The position numbers and the translations under genes were made by a program. DNA of 54,930 nucleotides from Rostrohypoxylon terebratum (Eukaryota > Ascomycota > Sordariomycetes > Xylariales > Hypoxylaceae), in contig MU386001.1 of assembly GCA_022497145.1 (NCBI GenBank), positions 1 to 54,930 on the forward strand. Reading direction: 5' to 3'. The notes beneath the pieces were generated by a model. The model saw only the letters and a program-made list of their open reading frames with translations. It made no database searches and had not been told where the DNA came from. Below are positions 9,115 through 18,776 of the stretch, in pieces (within the stretch, counting starts at the first letter, position 1; each line of letters starts with the position of its first letter).

Positions 9115-11368
9115 ATGGATACCCGAGTTATTACTGCGGTAGCTAGCTGCCAGCGATGCCATAGGCGGAAGAAGAAATGTGATAGGACCTTGCCCCAGTG
9201 CGATACTTGCATGAAGGCGAACGTGCAATGCAGTTTTCTTGTGGATGGCGACCAGCAGAGCGGCACCTATCCAATTGCGTATGTCATTCCACTTTCACGA
9301 TCGTATGATTCAATTATTTTCAGTATCCGAGATTAATATGAAGGTGTAGTTTCGTGCAGGGACTGGAGAGTAGAATACAAGAATTGGAAAGTCAACTCGC
9401 ATTGGCATTAGAAGCCACACCTAACTGTCCAGAACCACCAACGCCGGGAAACGGTGACACTGGAACGGAAAGCATCAGAAGCCCAGCGCAACAAACACCT
9501 AGTGACGGGATCCTAGGCGGTAACTTTCCTACATTTTCTATTCACACACAAGCACCGTCGTCTATCGAACATATACCAGCTATATCTATGGCCCGAGAGC
9601 TCAGAATCCTCTCCTTAGAGGTAGCAGCAGAGAATAGACATCTCGGCTCTTCTTCTGGTCTCAGTTTTGCGAAACTGACTCAGACAATACTCAAACGCCT
9701 AAGCCCTGATCGGACAGATTTCGTCTTTGCGGGAATCTCTCAAGGCGATGACATATTGGGGCAGATAAATTGGGATTCACCACCTGATTTCTTTCACCCA
9801 CATATGATGAATTTCCCTAACATCGCCGGCTTCGGTCCAACGCTGTTTGGGAATATGTCTTTATCAAGAATCATTGAGCCTTCTGATTCTCTCTCTGATC
9901 TATGCCTACCTTCAAAATCGCGGGCAGACCAACTTACGTCTTTCTACTTCGCTCACAGGTGAGTTCCCAACTTCAACAGAACTTATTTGAAAAAATACTC
10001 AAAGGAAACAACTAGCCATACTCTTTATCCAATTATAAATAAGAGCGAATTCCTCGCTTTATTAGACCGTATCTACGAGAATCCTCTAGATACTTCATCC
10101 ATGGATCCTGCATCCTTGTTTAGAGTCTGGATGATTTTAGCTATAGGGTCTTCGTCGCGCTCATCCGTGTCAGTCGTCGAAGAGTCAGAAGCATTACTAT
10201 ATTATAACAAAGCGCTGGAGTATTTCGAAGTTGCATTTGATTATGGTGACATGGTGGGTTTCCGTTACTTGAACGCGTTTCCTGCCAGTAAATTATGGTG
10301 CTAACATTGCTCTAAGGTAGCATTGGAGACCATCATGCTCCAGGTATCATTTTCTTTTTTCAATCAATTTGGACCAAGCAAGTCAACCCCTGAACACACT
10401 TCTTCCTGGTCAAGCTAACATCATCACAGACACATGGTTACTAGTAGGAAATGCCGCGCGTATCGCTATCGGCTTGGGCCTCCATACTTCTTCAGCATAT
10501 GAGAGACTCCCTTTCAATGTCTCAGAAATGAGAAAACGCGTATTCTTCTCTATTTACATGATGGATCGTGTCATATCCATTGCTCTTGGTCGTCCATTTG
10601 CCATTCAAGATGATGACATCGAAATAGAGGTGGGTTGATGCAATATAGCTTTACTATTGGTTCATTTTTACTAATTATTTATCGTAGCCATTTATGGATA
10701 TCGATGACGACGAGATTGACGATCCTGAAGCTCGAGATAGGCTAGAGCCTTCTATACTATCTGTTCCGCGCCACATTCTCCACCTGCGGAGAATCGCAAG
10801 CAAGATCAGCCGACAGGTCTATGGCAACCAAGCTACCATTCGAGCAAATATGCCTCATCGCGAAGATATCATACGCTCTCTCCATAAAGAACTTATAGAT
10901 TGGCGGCGAAACACCCCCTTTCCTCTCCCAGATGTTCACCCAAGAGTACCTCACCTCTGCAGCAACTGGTATGACTTCAATTACTATACACATACGGCTA
11001 TGCTCTACAGGCCTTCCCCCTTATTCCCCACTTTAGACCAAGTCATGGTTAAGAAACTCGCCAATGCTGCGTCGATGTCCATCCGCCAGGCTTACACTAT
11101 GCACCGCCAAAAACGGTTCGCCTATAATTGGTTGAACTTACTCTCATTATTCATGGCAACGATATCATTGATCTATGCCTCTACAGCGCAACCACAAGAA
11201 CTCGTTAGTTATCTGCAGAAGGCGCAAGTAATTGACGACCTCGAGCTAGTTCTACAACTGTTCGAGAAGTTGAATGGCAAATTCCCGGGAGCGAAGAATA
11301 TTCAATGCATTATCGACCGGGTTCTTCGAAGGTACAAAGAGATGTGTAATATCACCACACCAAGCTGA
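9115..11368 (+). CDS. Zn2Cys6 transcription factor with fungal_trans domain
   Basis: Six exons: 9115-9278, 9350-9958, 10016-10253, 10317-10377, 10430-10629, 10688-11368, 650 aa. The binuclear cluster is at residues 12-39 (CQRCHRRKKKCDRTLPQCDTC, then a last Cys after eight residues). A heptad-like linker (VQGLESRIQELESQL) follows, then the fungal-specific regulatory domain with SHTLYPIINKSEF and WLLVGNAARIAIGLGLH. The fourth intron (10378-10429) uses a GC donor (GCAAGT) with an AG acceptor. It is the only arrangement that keeps the frame open through this conserved region. It is probably the pathway-specific regulator of the SDR-amidase-hydrolase-RidA genes, since all carry the CGG-N5-CCG element in their promoter regions. 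Confidence 0.9.
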
Positions 11369-11533
11369 TTTTACTACATAAATATTTTCTTCTATCAACT
11401 TTACCTGGGAATCTTTACACGTTGAACAGCGAGAATAAAACGGAATTAGAATAAGCTATTACCCCTTAATACCAGCTGATTACTGATCATCTTCGTGAAT
11501 AACATCACGTAATCGCGGAGTTAGGTATATATC

Positions 11534-12424
11534 TTAGCCTTCAAATTTCTCTGCGTCGAGTTTGTCGGTATATCGAAACTTCTCACTCCACTCATATAAT
11601 TCGCCAAAATTACGACACTGATGGACATTTCCGAAACCATCTACGCCATTTCCTTGCGTGCCGCCCCCGTCAAATGGCGAGCGGAAAGGCTCCAGAGCAC
11701 TATCTGCGGCGCAGATAATGCTCTCGCGAAGATAGTCGTAACAGTGCAGGGAATGTGATTCACGTAGTGAATGGGCGTCAGCTTTGAGTTCGCCGCTTAG
11801 GGCGCGGCGAAAGTCGGAATATATGAGGAAGAGACAATGAAGTTGATGAAATGCGGCCACGCAGAAGCGCCCTGAGCCATCCGTGCTCATGTCCCGGAAG
11901 ATTTGAGGAATATCTCCCGCCTCTCTAATGATGTCCATGGAAACATAGCCCATTCCAGCTAATATTTATTAATATAATTCGTTGAGAATCAAAGGCGAGA
12001 ACATACGAGGAAATAGAGACATCCATGCGTCGCGAGTGACATTCATATCCTTTGCGTAATATGCCGGCTCGCCAATATACGTTCGAAGAACATTTCCGAG
12101 AGGTGGGAAGTTCAATGATGGGAGCAGCTCTTGTGGTTTGCTGGTACTCGATGTGATATGAGGTATAGGTAAAACGTTATGCATAATTATAGTTGCTATG
12201 GCAGAGACGAAAGCGCTGACTATAGCGACGATGATCATGAGGAAACGAGTCCCTCGTCCGCTCTTGTTGCCATGGCATATTGTCCGTGTAGCTTCATCTT
12301 CCTTAGAAAGGAAGGGCACTTCATTTTCTGGGATGGACTAAATCATCATTCCGACTTAGGGACTGTGTACGGAGTACCTATGTTGCAAAGAGGAAGGATA
12401 GTTAGACATACTGCTGAAATCCAT
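11534..12424 (-). CDS. UstYa-like (DUF3328) oxidase, copy 1
   Basis: Proposed exons 12412-12424, 12007-12327 and 11534-11958, 252 aa. The 13-nt first coding exon is inferred: the main frame has no ATG before its membrane helix, and GTATGT...CAG joins ATGGATTTCAGCA in frame. A single N-terminal TM helix (FLMIIVAIVSAFVSAIATIIM) is followed by a lumenal domain. The two family motifs are present: HQLHC in AAFHQLHCLF, and HSLHC in SHSLHCYDYLRESI, with DGFGNVHQCRNF near the C-terminus. UstYa-family proteins catalyse oxidative cyclisation, hydroxylation or halogenation in fungal RiPP and other peptide or small-molecule pathways. It is head-to-head with copy 2. The first exon is less certain than the rest. 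Confidence 0.85.
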
Positions 12425-12780
12425 AAGAAGGGTAGGCAACACGACAGCATTCCAAAAAAATGGTCATATTCACGTGGTCTCATCCATGGTGGGGGAAGTG
12501 GAAATAATCGACGCTCGTTCGCAAGGGTTGTATCCTCTATATTGCCTACCTGTAGGTGCTAGGTACCTAGGTGAGCTATATGCATGTACATTTTCCAACT
12601 AATGAGGTATCCCTGTGGATCCGCAGAGAAGGGGATCAAGAACCGAGCTGCATAATTTAGGGAACAATGATTGAAATTCTTAAGCTTACAGAAATTACCC
12701 AAGATAATCTTCATTTCACTCATTCAGTTCCACCAACCTTACCGTTGACTCTTGATTTCTGTCACACTTTACTTGCTGAG
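12425..12780. promoter_or_regulatory. Divergent promoter of the UstYa-like pair
   Basis: About 356 bp between two divergent start codons; the right boundary moves to 12666 if copy 2 uses the upstream ATG. It contains the palindromic TACCTAGGT-type motif near 12558-12575. I find no CGG-N5-CCG element, unlike the neighbouring metabolic cluster. Confidence 0.5.
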
Positions 12781-13636
12781 ATGGCCTGGTCAAACACAGC
12801 TCGAACGTGCATTGCCGTGTGCATGTCGTCAGCTATTACTGTTATAGCACTCTTTCTTCTTATTCGTCCTGGGCATGATAACATGATCGCTACCCTCATT
12901 GACGGCGTACGGTCCGGGTCTGTCGATACTTCTGGGAGCTCTAACACCAATTCTCAACATTGTCCGACTGTTCAACCGGCACAAAAACTCTCGCTCATGG
13001 AATTTATCGAAGATCCATGGAAGCACCCAATATACAATAGAAATAAGTCTAGAGACCTGGACTGGTGGGAAGATCTCCTGACGCCAAAGTGATTACCCCA
13101 ACAAGATTTCCATGAAATCCTAGAGTTTTTTTCTAAAGAAAGAATTGCTAACACCTATCATCATAGTGGGGGTTTCCTTATGGTCAGAGAAAAGACCGGC
13201 AAGATCGATAAGATTGGGGTATCGATGTTCCATCAGTTGCACTGTTTGGCAATGGTACGAGAAATGCTTCTAAAGGGAAACATGCATATGGATCACAGCC
13301 ATGTTAAGGGCCGCGACACGAATCAAGGTGCCAAAGACCGAGGTCATTTTTTGCACTGTTTTGATTATATCGTTCAGGTTTGTAACAACTTTGCCACTTT
13401 ACGTCTCAAGTACCTGATGAGCTACATAGGCTATACTCTGTGCCGCAGATGATGCATTAGAAAGGTCGGGCAACGTCTCAGTTCCAGGAGGTGGACAGGT
13501 TGATGGCGTTAACGGGGTGGGCCAGACGCATTCCTGCCGAAATGCAACGGTCCTGTATGACTATGTACTACGTTCTGAAGAGACCCCGGTTGAAGCGGAT
13601 TTATTAGGAGATCATTCTGTATTTCCATTTCCATGA
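12781..13636 (+). CDS. UstYa-like (DUF3328) oxidase, copy 2
   Basis: Exons 12781-13088, 13167-13377, 13430-13636, 241 aa. The ATG at 12781 (MAWSNTARTC) puts the TM helix (IAVCMSSAITVIALFLLI) right at the N-terminus, as usual for the family. An in-frame ATG at 12667 would add 38 residues. Motifs: TPNGGF across the first junction, HQLHC in SMFHQLHCLAMVRE, HFLHC in GHFLHCFDYIVQ, ILCAADDALE, and a C-terminal GVGQTHSCRN. These are the two HxxHC motifs of UstYa proteins plus the usual tail. Two such enzymes often act together on one product. No peptide synthetase or RiPP precursor is recognised beside them. Confidence 0.88.
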
Positions 13637-13759
13637 AAAAAGACAACTTGAATTTTCGTAAGCGATGCAGCTAAAGGGTATCACGTGACCAATTGCCGTC
13701 CCTGACTACTCCTCCATTTCTAACAGGGTCAAGAGGAGCGAGCCTTAAAATGGCAGGTG

Positions 13760-13993
13760 TTTTTTTTTTTTTTTTTTTTGGGGGGGGGGGGGGGGGGGTT
13801 TATGCAAAAACCCACCAGAATGCAAGATAGGTTGGGGGTTAACGCCAAAATTGGGATTCGGAGCTAAACATATATATAAAATTACAAAAAATANNNNNNN
13901 NNNCCCACCTCCCCCCCTCCGTCCCCTGCCTCCCTCTTCCGTTTTTTTTCATTTTTTCTCTTGTCCCGCGGCGGCGCCCCCCCCCCCCCCCCC
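13760..13993. other. Assembly gap with homopolymer flanks
   Basis: A 20-T run (13760-13779) runs into a 19-G run (13780-13798). Ten Ns occupy 13894-13903, followed by C-rich low-complexity sequence ending in 17 Cs (13977-13993). The 85 bases left of the Ns (from 13801) resemble those right of the C run (from 13994) at roughly 70 percent by eye. That points to a poor-quality copy of the same sequence rather than genuine DNA. Confidence 0.8.
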
Positions 13994-14394
13994 TTATATG
14001 CAAATCCGCTCCAGACTGCATGATCGGATGGAGGTTACGTCCAAGATGGGGATACTGAGATAAGCTTATATCTAAAGTACCTAACAGTAATGCCATCGGC
14101 AGCTCGGGTTTACTGGAATCCTTCGATGTAACCTCAGACAACTGTCAATTTCATCTAAACGTGGCTACCTAGGTACCGGTAGTACTCGAATGACTAAAAA
14201 GCTGACTACTGTGCACCTGCTATAGGTAGGTTGCTTTCTAATGAATCACGGGGCGTGAAAAAACGGGACTATGAGATATGGAAAAGCGCAACTGCTTGCC
14301 TCCATAAGGTGCGATTGAATCAGATGGGATTTAGAACTAAATGTCTACATGTATGTCTTGATTCAGGCTCGCGAAATCCTTCCTCGGCTGCTCC

Positions 14395-15054
14395 TCAAGG
14401 CGGACGAGGCCAGACTTTCGAATCCTTGGGCATTGGATACCCAGTCCCCGGTGGAGGCGGTACTTCGTGCTCCCTGATCCATCTATCTATACTATCTAGA
14501 TCCCGACATTTATGTACAGTATTGAAATTGGCATAAGGGTCCTGAATCGACTCGACCCAGTGATGAGGAATAACTCCCACATCGGCATTACACATAATAA
14601 GCTGTCGGAACATCTCAAAACAGTGGTCTGATAGATGCAGTCAGCAAATCATCCAAAAGGAATGTTTCTATTGGTACAAATAAAGAAATGCTTACTGATG
14701 TGAACTTTGATGGTGGCCGGGTTGTCATTCAGCCAATCTGCCCAGATCTTATTCTCCGGTTTTTCATAGTATTCCCTATGATATGCTTGACGTATCACGT
14801 TTAGACACTATTCCCCAGTCAGTCTCCATTCAAACGAGAAAAGGGGGCTTTCCAAGTATATCTTACATGCATCTGATGGGAAACTTCGAGGAATCCGATG
14901 TAACCTCCTGTGACAAGGGCTATGTAGGGCTTGGATGTGGTATCAATTCAATAATAATTCTCAAGGGTGCTAAGGTCCTTGATTCCTCTCCTCCTCAGAG
15001 TGGGAATCTTCTTGACCTATTTATGCCTGAGATCATGAGTGCAGTCTGGTACGT
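14395..15054 (-). pseudogene. UstYa-like (DUF3328) gene, copy 3, apparently decayed
   Basis: The C-terminal two thirds is clear in three pieces: an upstream piece ending at 14867 (GGYIGFLEVSHQMH), then 14696-14807 (CLNVIRQAYHREYYEKPE...KVHI) and 14395-14627 (NHCFEMFRQ, HHWVESIQDPYANFNTVHKCRDL). Both HxxHC motifs, HQMHC and HINHC, are each split by an intron (14808-14866 and 14628-14695). Upstream, the frame leading into GGYIGF (about 14920-15050) keeps a family-like pattern (KKIPTL, KDLSTLENYY) but is crossed by in-frame TAG and TGA codons. No start or membrane helix can be recognised. An extra intron in the 5' part cannot be excluded; otherwise it is a pseudogene. The N-terminal boundary is approximate. 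Confidence 0.65.
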
Positions 15055-16009
15055 ATCTAAGTACAATATATATGCTAAACGCCCATCACCCGAATACGAG
15101 TGTGTTGGGTTTGGTTCAATCTTGTTCATCTGATCAACAGCTTCCAATAATAAGTGATGATAACCTCTTTGCAGGATTCCTGCCTGACCTGTATGCGACC
15201 TGGCTGCCAACTGTATCTTGGCATCCAGTCCCCGTGTGACAGTTCCTATCGAGACAGAATCGTAAAGGCAACCAAGCAAGCAAGTAGAGATCGGCTATTG
15301 ATAAAGACAGAGGGAGAGGGAGAGAAAGAGAACATAAGTGATGATGTCTCAAGATGGTAACAAAATTTATGAGAGCAGCTGATGAGGATAACAATGCTTA
15401 TATATCCATATTTAGGGATCCATGGACACGGATCGATCAACTTGTATGCACGCGTGCGTGGTGCGTCAATCTACACCCCATGGGGAACAGTGTAGATTCG
15501 GGTGCTTTCCCCCATGGGGTCTTTAGAGGCTCAAGAGTCGTGAAGTCCACCCGGACGAAATGAATGGTATCTACTAGAATGCATCCACATATCGGACTTA
15601 TATTTTATGGGATCGGATATAAATCCTCGAGAGTGGCCAGCTAGTTCTCCTTTATTTTCCTTGATTGCCAGATGTGTAACAAGGCATAATGTCGGCGGAA
15701 GTTCGAAATCGCGCAGTCATGGTCGATCTAGAGAAAAAAAAGATAAGATGTTACTTAGTCATTACATCCATATATACTAGCAAAAGATGATAAGGATGAA
15801 AAGGATGAAAAAAAAAGACGAAGGATCTGATTAGTAATGAGAAGCTGCGGAGTTTTCGACTCTTCTCCAATCTTTCTCCAATTTTAAATTACGTAATCCA
15901 TTTTACACTGGTAATTAGCTAATCACGGACATACATTGGAGAAATGGTTTTGATTGGCTGGATAGGCTAGCCCCCGGAGATTAGGTGAGCGAACTGTTTT
16001 GGAATCCAC
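15055..16009. other. Intergenic region
   Basis: Only short shadow ORFs and simple A-rich tracts. It contains a self-complementary CCCCATGGGG-type pair near 15476-15518. No gene recognised. Confidence 0.45.
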
Positions 16010-16011
16010 TA

Positions 16012-16385
16012 CAGTAAACCTTCGCCATAGCGATTCTAGACCATTACGATTATTCTTTATAGCGATATTTCAAGGGGATTTCAGGATTTTACATACAAAA
16101 TAACGATATTTTTTCCATAACGAAATATCGTTAATTTTGGATTAGCCACCACCAAAGTCGTTATAGAAAAGGTAAAATAATTGGTTCAAAACCCACAGAT
16201 TACTCCTTTTAGTACTAGTTTCCAGCTATTTTTGCTTATTAATTTCACCCAAAACTGCTTAGCCTTAAGTTTTCAGATACTACTATACTAATTCGGGAAA
16301 TTGTGGAGACCTCCTCATAGCGATACTCTCGCATAACGATATAAGGGTGGTGTTTTTTGACCATCGTTATGGCGAAGGTTTACTG
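16012..16385. mobile_element. MITE with pogo/Fot1-like terminal inverted repeats
   Basis: A 374-bp element whose ends are inverted copies. The left end CAGTAAACCTTCGCCATAGCG matches the reverse complement of the right end at 22 of the first 23 positions. It is bounded by TA on both sides (16010-16011 and 16386-16387), the target duplication of Tc1/mariner-superfamily elements; CAGTAAACC-type ends are usual for the pogo/Fot1 branch. There is no coding capacity, so it is non-autonomous. Repeated ATAGCGAT/ATAACGAT blocks inside each arm suggest a long imperfect hairpin. Confidence 0.9.
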
Positions 16386-16387
16386 TA

Positions 16388-16754
16388 TTAACATGCATTC
16401 TAAATCTTTGGAAATCTCTGGAAATCATACCTTGCATCTTTGCATCTTTGAATCTTTGCAGTGAAGGACGGATACGTTTAATTCAACGACTACTACCATG
16501 AAGAAATACTCCAAGGCATAAAACATCATGATGATATCAATTCTCATCATCGATTGAGCACTTGAGGGGCCACTTGGAGGCGAAATCACCTACCAAGGAA
16601 GCGGCGATAGGGCTACGCGATTAATACGGGAATGTGGATAAACTTAAACCGTCGGAACTCCGCCCGATTTTAGCGAATTTTTCGGAAGCACGTGCAGAAC
16701 CGCCCCCAATTGCCCCATAAGATGCCGAAGACGAAAACGCAAGTCCATCCATCT
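16388..16754. other. Intergenic region
   Basis: Flank between the MITE and the small ORF at 16755. A short tandem CATCTTTG motif is present near 16435-16452. Nothing else recognised. Confidence 0.4.
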
Positions 16755-17021
16755 TCATTCTTGCCAAATGTTGGTATCAGCTGAAGATGAAATTTTATCT
16801 ACGGTGTCGTACAATTCTTTTTTCAATAGACATGCATTTTGATAAGTGCAACTTTGGTTGGCCAGAATCGTTACCAGATCAAGGTCATAATAAGCGATTT
16901 GGCCCCATCTTCTAGAAGCTGACGAATTTTGAATTATGTGAGCCCTGTTCTTCAGTTTCTCTGTTCTTTGTTTGCGCTTTTTCATTTCTTTTTTTTTTCT
17001 TTGGAGGCTTGAAAAGGACAT
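16755..17021 (-). CDS. Small basic hypothetical protein
   Basis: 88-aa ORF with an ATG at 17021 (MSFSSLQRKKKEMKKRKQR). The N-terminal third is strongly basic. The central YYDLDLVTILANQSCTYQN faintly recalls the beta-strand part of degenerate fungal MADS-like proteins (basic helix, then a strand with DVYLVI), but the match is too weak to name. No introns or neighbours support it. It may be a short real gene or a chance ORF. Confidence 0.3.
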   Translation of the reverse strand: MSFSSLQRKKKEMKKRKQRTEKLKNRAHIIQNSSASRRWGQIAYYDLDLVTILANQSCTYQNACLLKKELYDTVDKISSSADTNIWQE

Positions 17022-17720
17022 TTTATTAACTATATATCATCGAAATCGAGATTGTCTTATAGGTCGCCTTTTGTCAGGAATATTTAGAACTCAGCCGCAA
17101 GGAGATCTCTGGAAACTTATCTGAGCGGCAGCTTCAGGGGCTTAGTCCCCGCAGTTCAGTGCGACTGCATGGTAAATACCTACTAAATAGTAGAAAACAT
17201 GCCCGCCATGCGCCATCCATACACAGCCTCAATCCGGTACAATGGTCGACCTAAGATGAACCATGCATGCATATCAGTGCAGGCAGTCGTCCTAAGCCTC
17301 AACACCCCGGGGCCTCCTGTCATGAACCAATCGAGATGCCAGAATAACGATGTCAGATTCTAGCGCCTCTCCCTCTTGCGGCTGACTTCGTTGAGTTACC
17401 AACATGTGTTGGCGATGGGGTGAATGCCAATCCTTGCATCGCATGTGCGATCATAGTGGTTGTGGTCACGTAAGCGCCGGCCTGCATCATGGTGCGACAC
17501 CAAATTTCTATTGTTTGCCCGCATAAGTACCACTCTAGGCAGCCCCCAACAGCCACAGCCTGGTCATGATTGACAAACCTTTTTTCATATAAAGTATCAG
17601 AAGATCTCCTCGAATATGCCTGGTGATTCTAGACAGGAATAAAAATATTGTATATATTCGTTTCAATCTGCAAAAATAAGCCCCTCCTGATAGACTATAG
17701 ACAGCCACTTCGTACATATC
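17022..17720. other. Intergenic region
   Basis: About 700 bases with no recognised feature. Open frames on the minus strand at 17353-17756 lack protein-like composition. Confidence 0.4.
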
Positions 17721-18182
17721 ATGGCTTGCCACTACGATAGTCATTACTGGAACCACGACTTAACTCGCAACTTGGCTCACCGCCTCTCTCGCGACAGCCG
17801 TCATACCGGCCATGCGACACAATACATAGTGAACGAAGGGAAGATGATTGTCGACCAAAAGACGCTGAGATATAGCAACGCAGTCATCTACAATGCGCCG
17901 GGCTCCACGTTACGCTTGGTGCCGTCAACACACACCTCCTATTCCGTTACCAGCCACAGTTCGCACTACACACCTGAGCCGCACTTGTCACCAGCGTATT
18001 CATGGATCCGCCAATGTCGCGGTTGTTGCAAGTATCGAGAGATATACTACGGAAATTACTGCCACGAATGCACGTCAATGCAACGGGTCACTTCGCCGCA
18101 TCGCGAGAGAAACTTGTTAACAGACCGCGAATACCGTTATCTACCACCGGTACCGGAGAGAAAGCGTGTTGGATGGCGTTGA
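17721..18182 (+). CDS. Hypothetical His/Tyr-rich protein with a Cys cluster
   Basis: Single exon, 153 aa (MACHYDSHYWNHD). The C-terminal third holds six cysteines in QCRGCCKYREIYYGNYCHEC and shortly after, compatible with a small zinc-binding unit. The N-terminal half is rich in His, Tyr, Ser and Thr. No signal peptide or membrane segment. I do not recognise a family. The ORF is longer than expected by chance and has a biased composition, so it is likely but not certain to be real. Confidence 0.5.
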   Translation: MACHYDSHYWNHDLTRNLAHRLSRDSRHTGHATQYIVNEGKMIVDQKTLRYSNAVIYNAPGSTLRLVPSTHTSYSVTSHSSHYTPEPHLSPAYSWIRQCRGCCKYREIYYGNYCHECTSMQRVTSPHRERNLLTDREYRYLPPVPERKRVGWR

Positions 18183-18776
18183 GAAAGCTAGCTTATTGAG
18201 ATTATGATCATTCTTCAGTTGGGCCTAGTGGTGGAATGCTTTTAGGACGCCATTGCCTGGAACCCCCTTGTGGATTTATGTTATGCATCTTACTCTATAA
18301 TGTCCTTGCTGGGTCTTTGGTTGCGTTATAATGTAATGGGATTGAACAATAGACTATATAGTTAGAGGAGAACCTGTTCCTAGATATTTAGGTAGATATC
18401 ATATATGCCAACCCTTATCAATCTCAACAACTCACATGCTTTCTGGCTCCAGGACTACTTAACTGTATCGTCAACTCGCATATCACGTAAGTTTAGATCA
18501 TGAAGACTGTATTGGACCTATCACCAAGTAGCTGAGTTCTAGAAGAGTAAGTGACCCTAAATTGTGCCCGGGTTCAACTGATTATATATACTCATTTAGT
18601 GTTGTTAATACACAAAGACATTGTTTTTCAAACATCTGAATTCAGTAACGGTGTTCGTATTCCATCATTTATCTTCTGTATATATAAATATTCAGACTCT
18701 TTGAGCTATCTATTTGAGGCAATTGATCATCCTCCTAAACCAACACGGTAGGTTTGAATTTATCAAAGACTGAAAT
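18183..18776. other. Intergenic, amidoligase promoter side
   Basis: About 590 AT-rich bases with no gene recognised. A possible donor (GGTAGGTT) at 18747 would fit a 5'-UTR intron of the amidoligase gene, but this is not certain. Confidence 0.35.

Noticed and set aside
14231..15133. Plus-strand ORFs at 14231 and 14783
   Set aside because: They are antisense to the exons of the third UstYa-like gene, which explains the sequence better.
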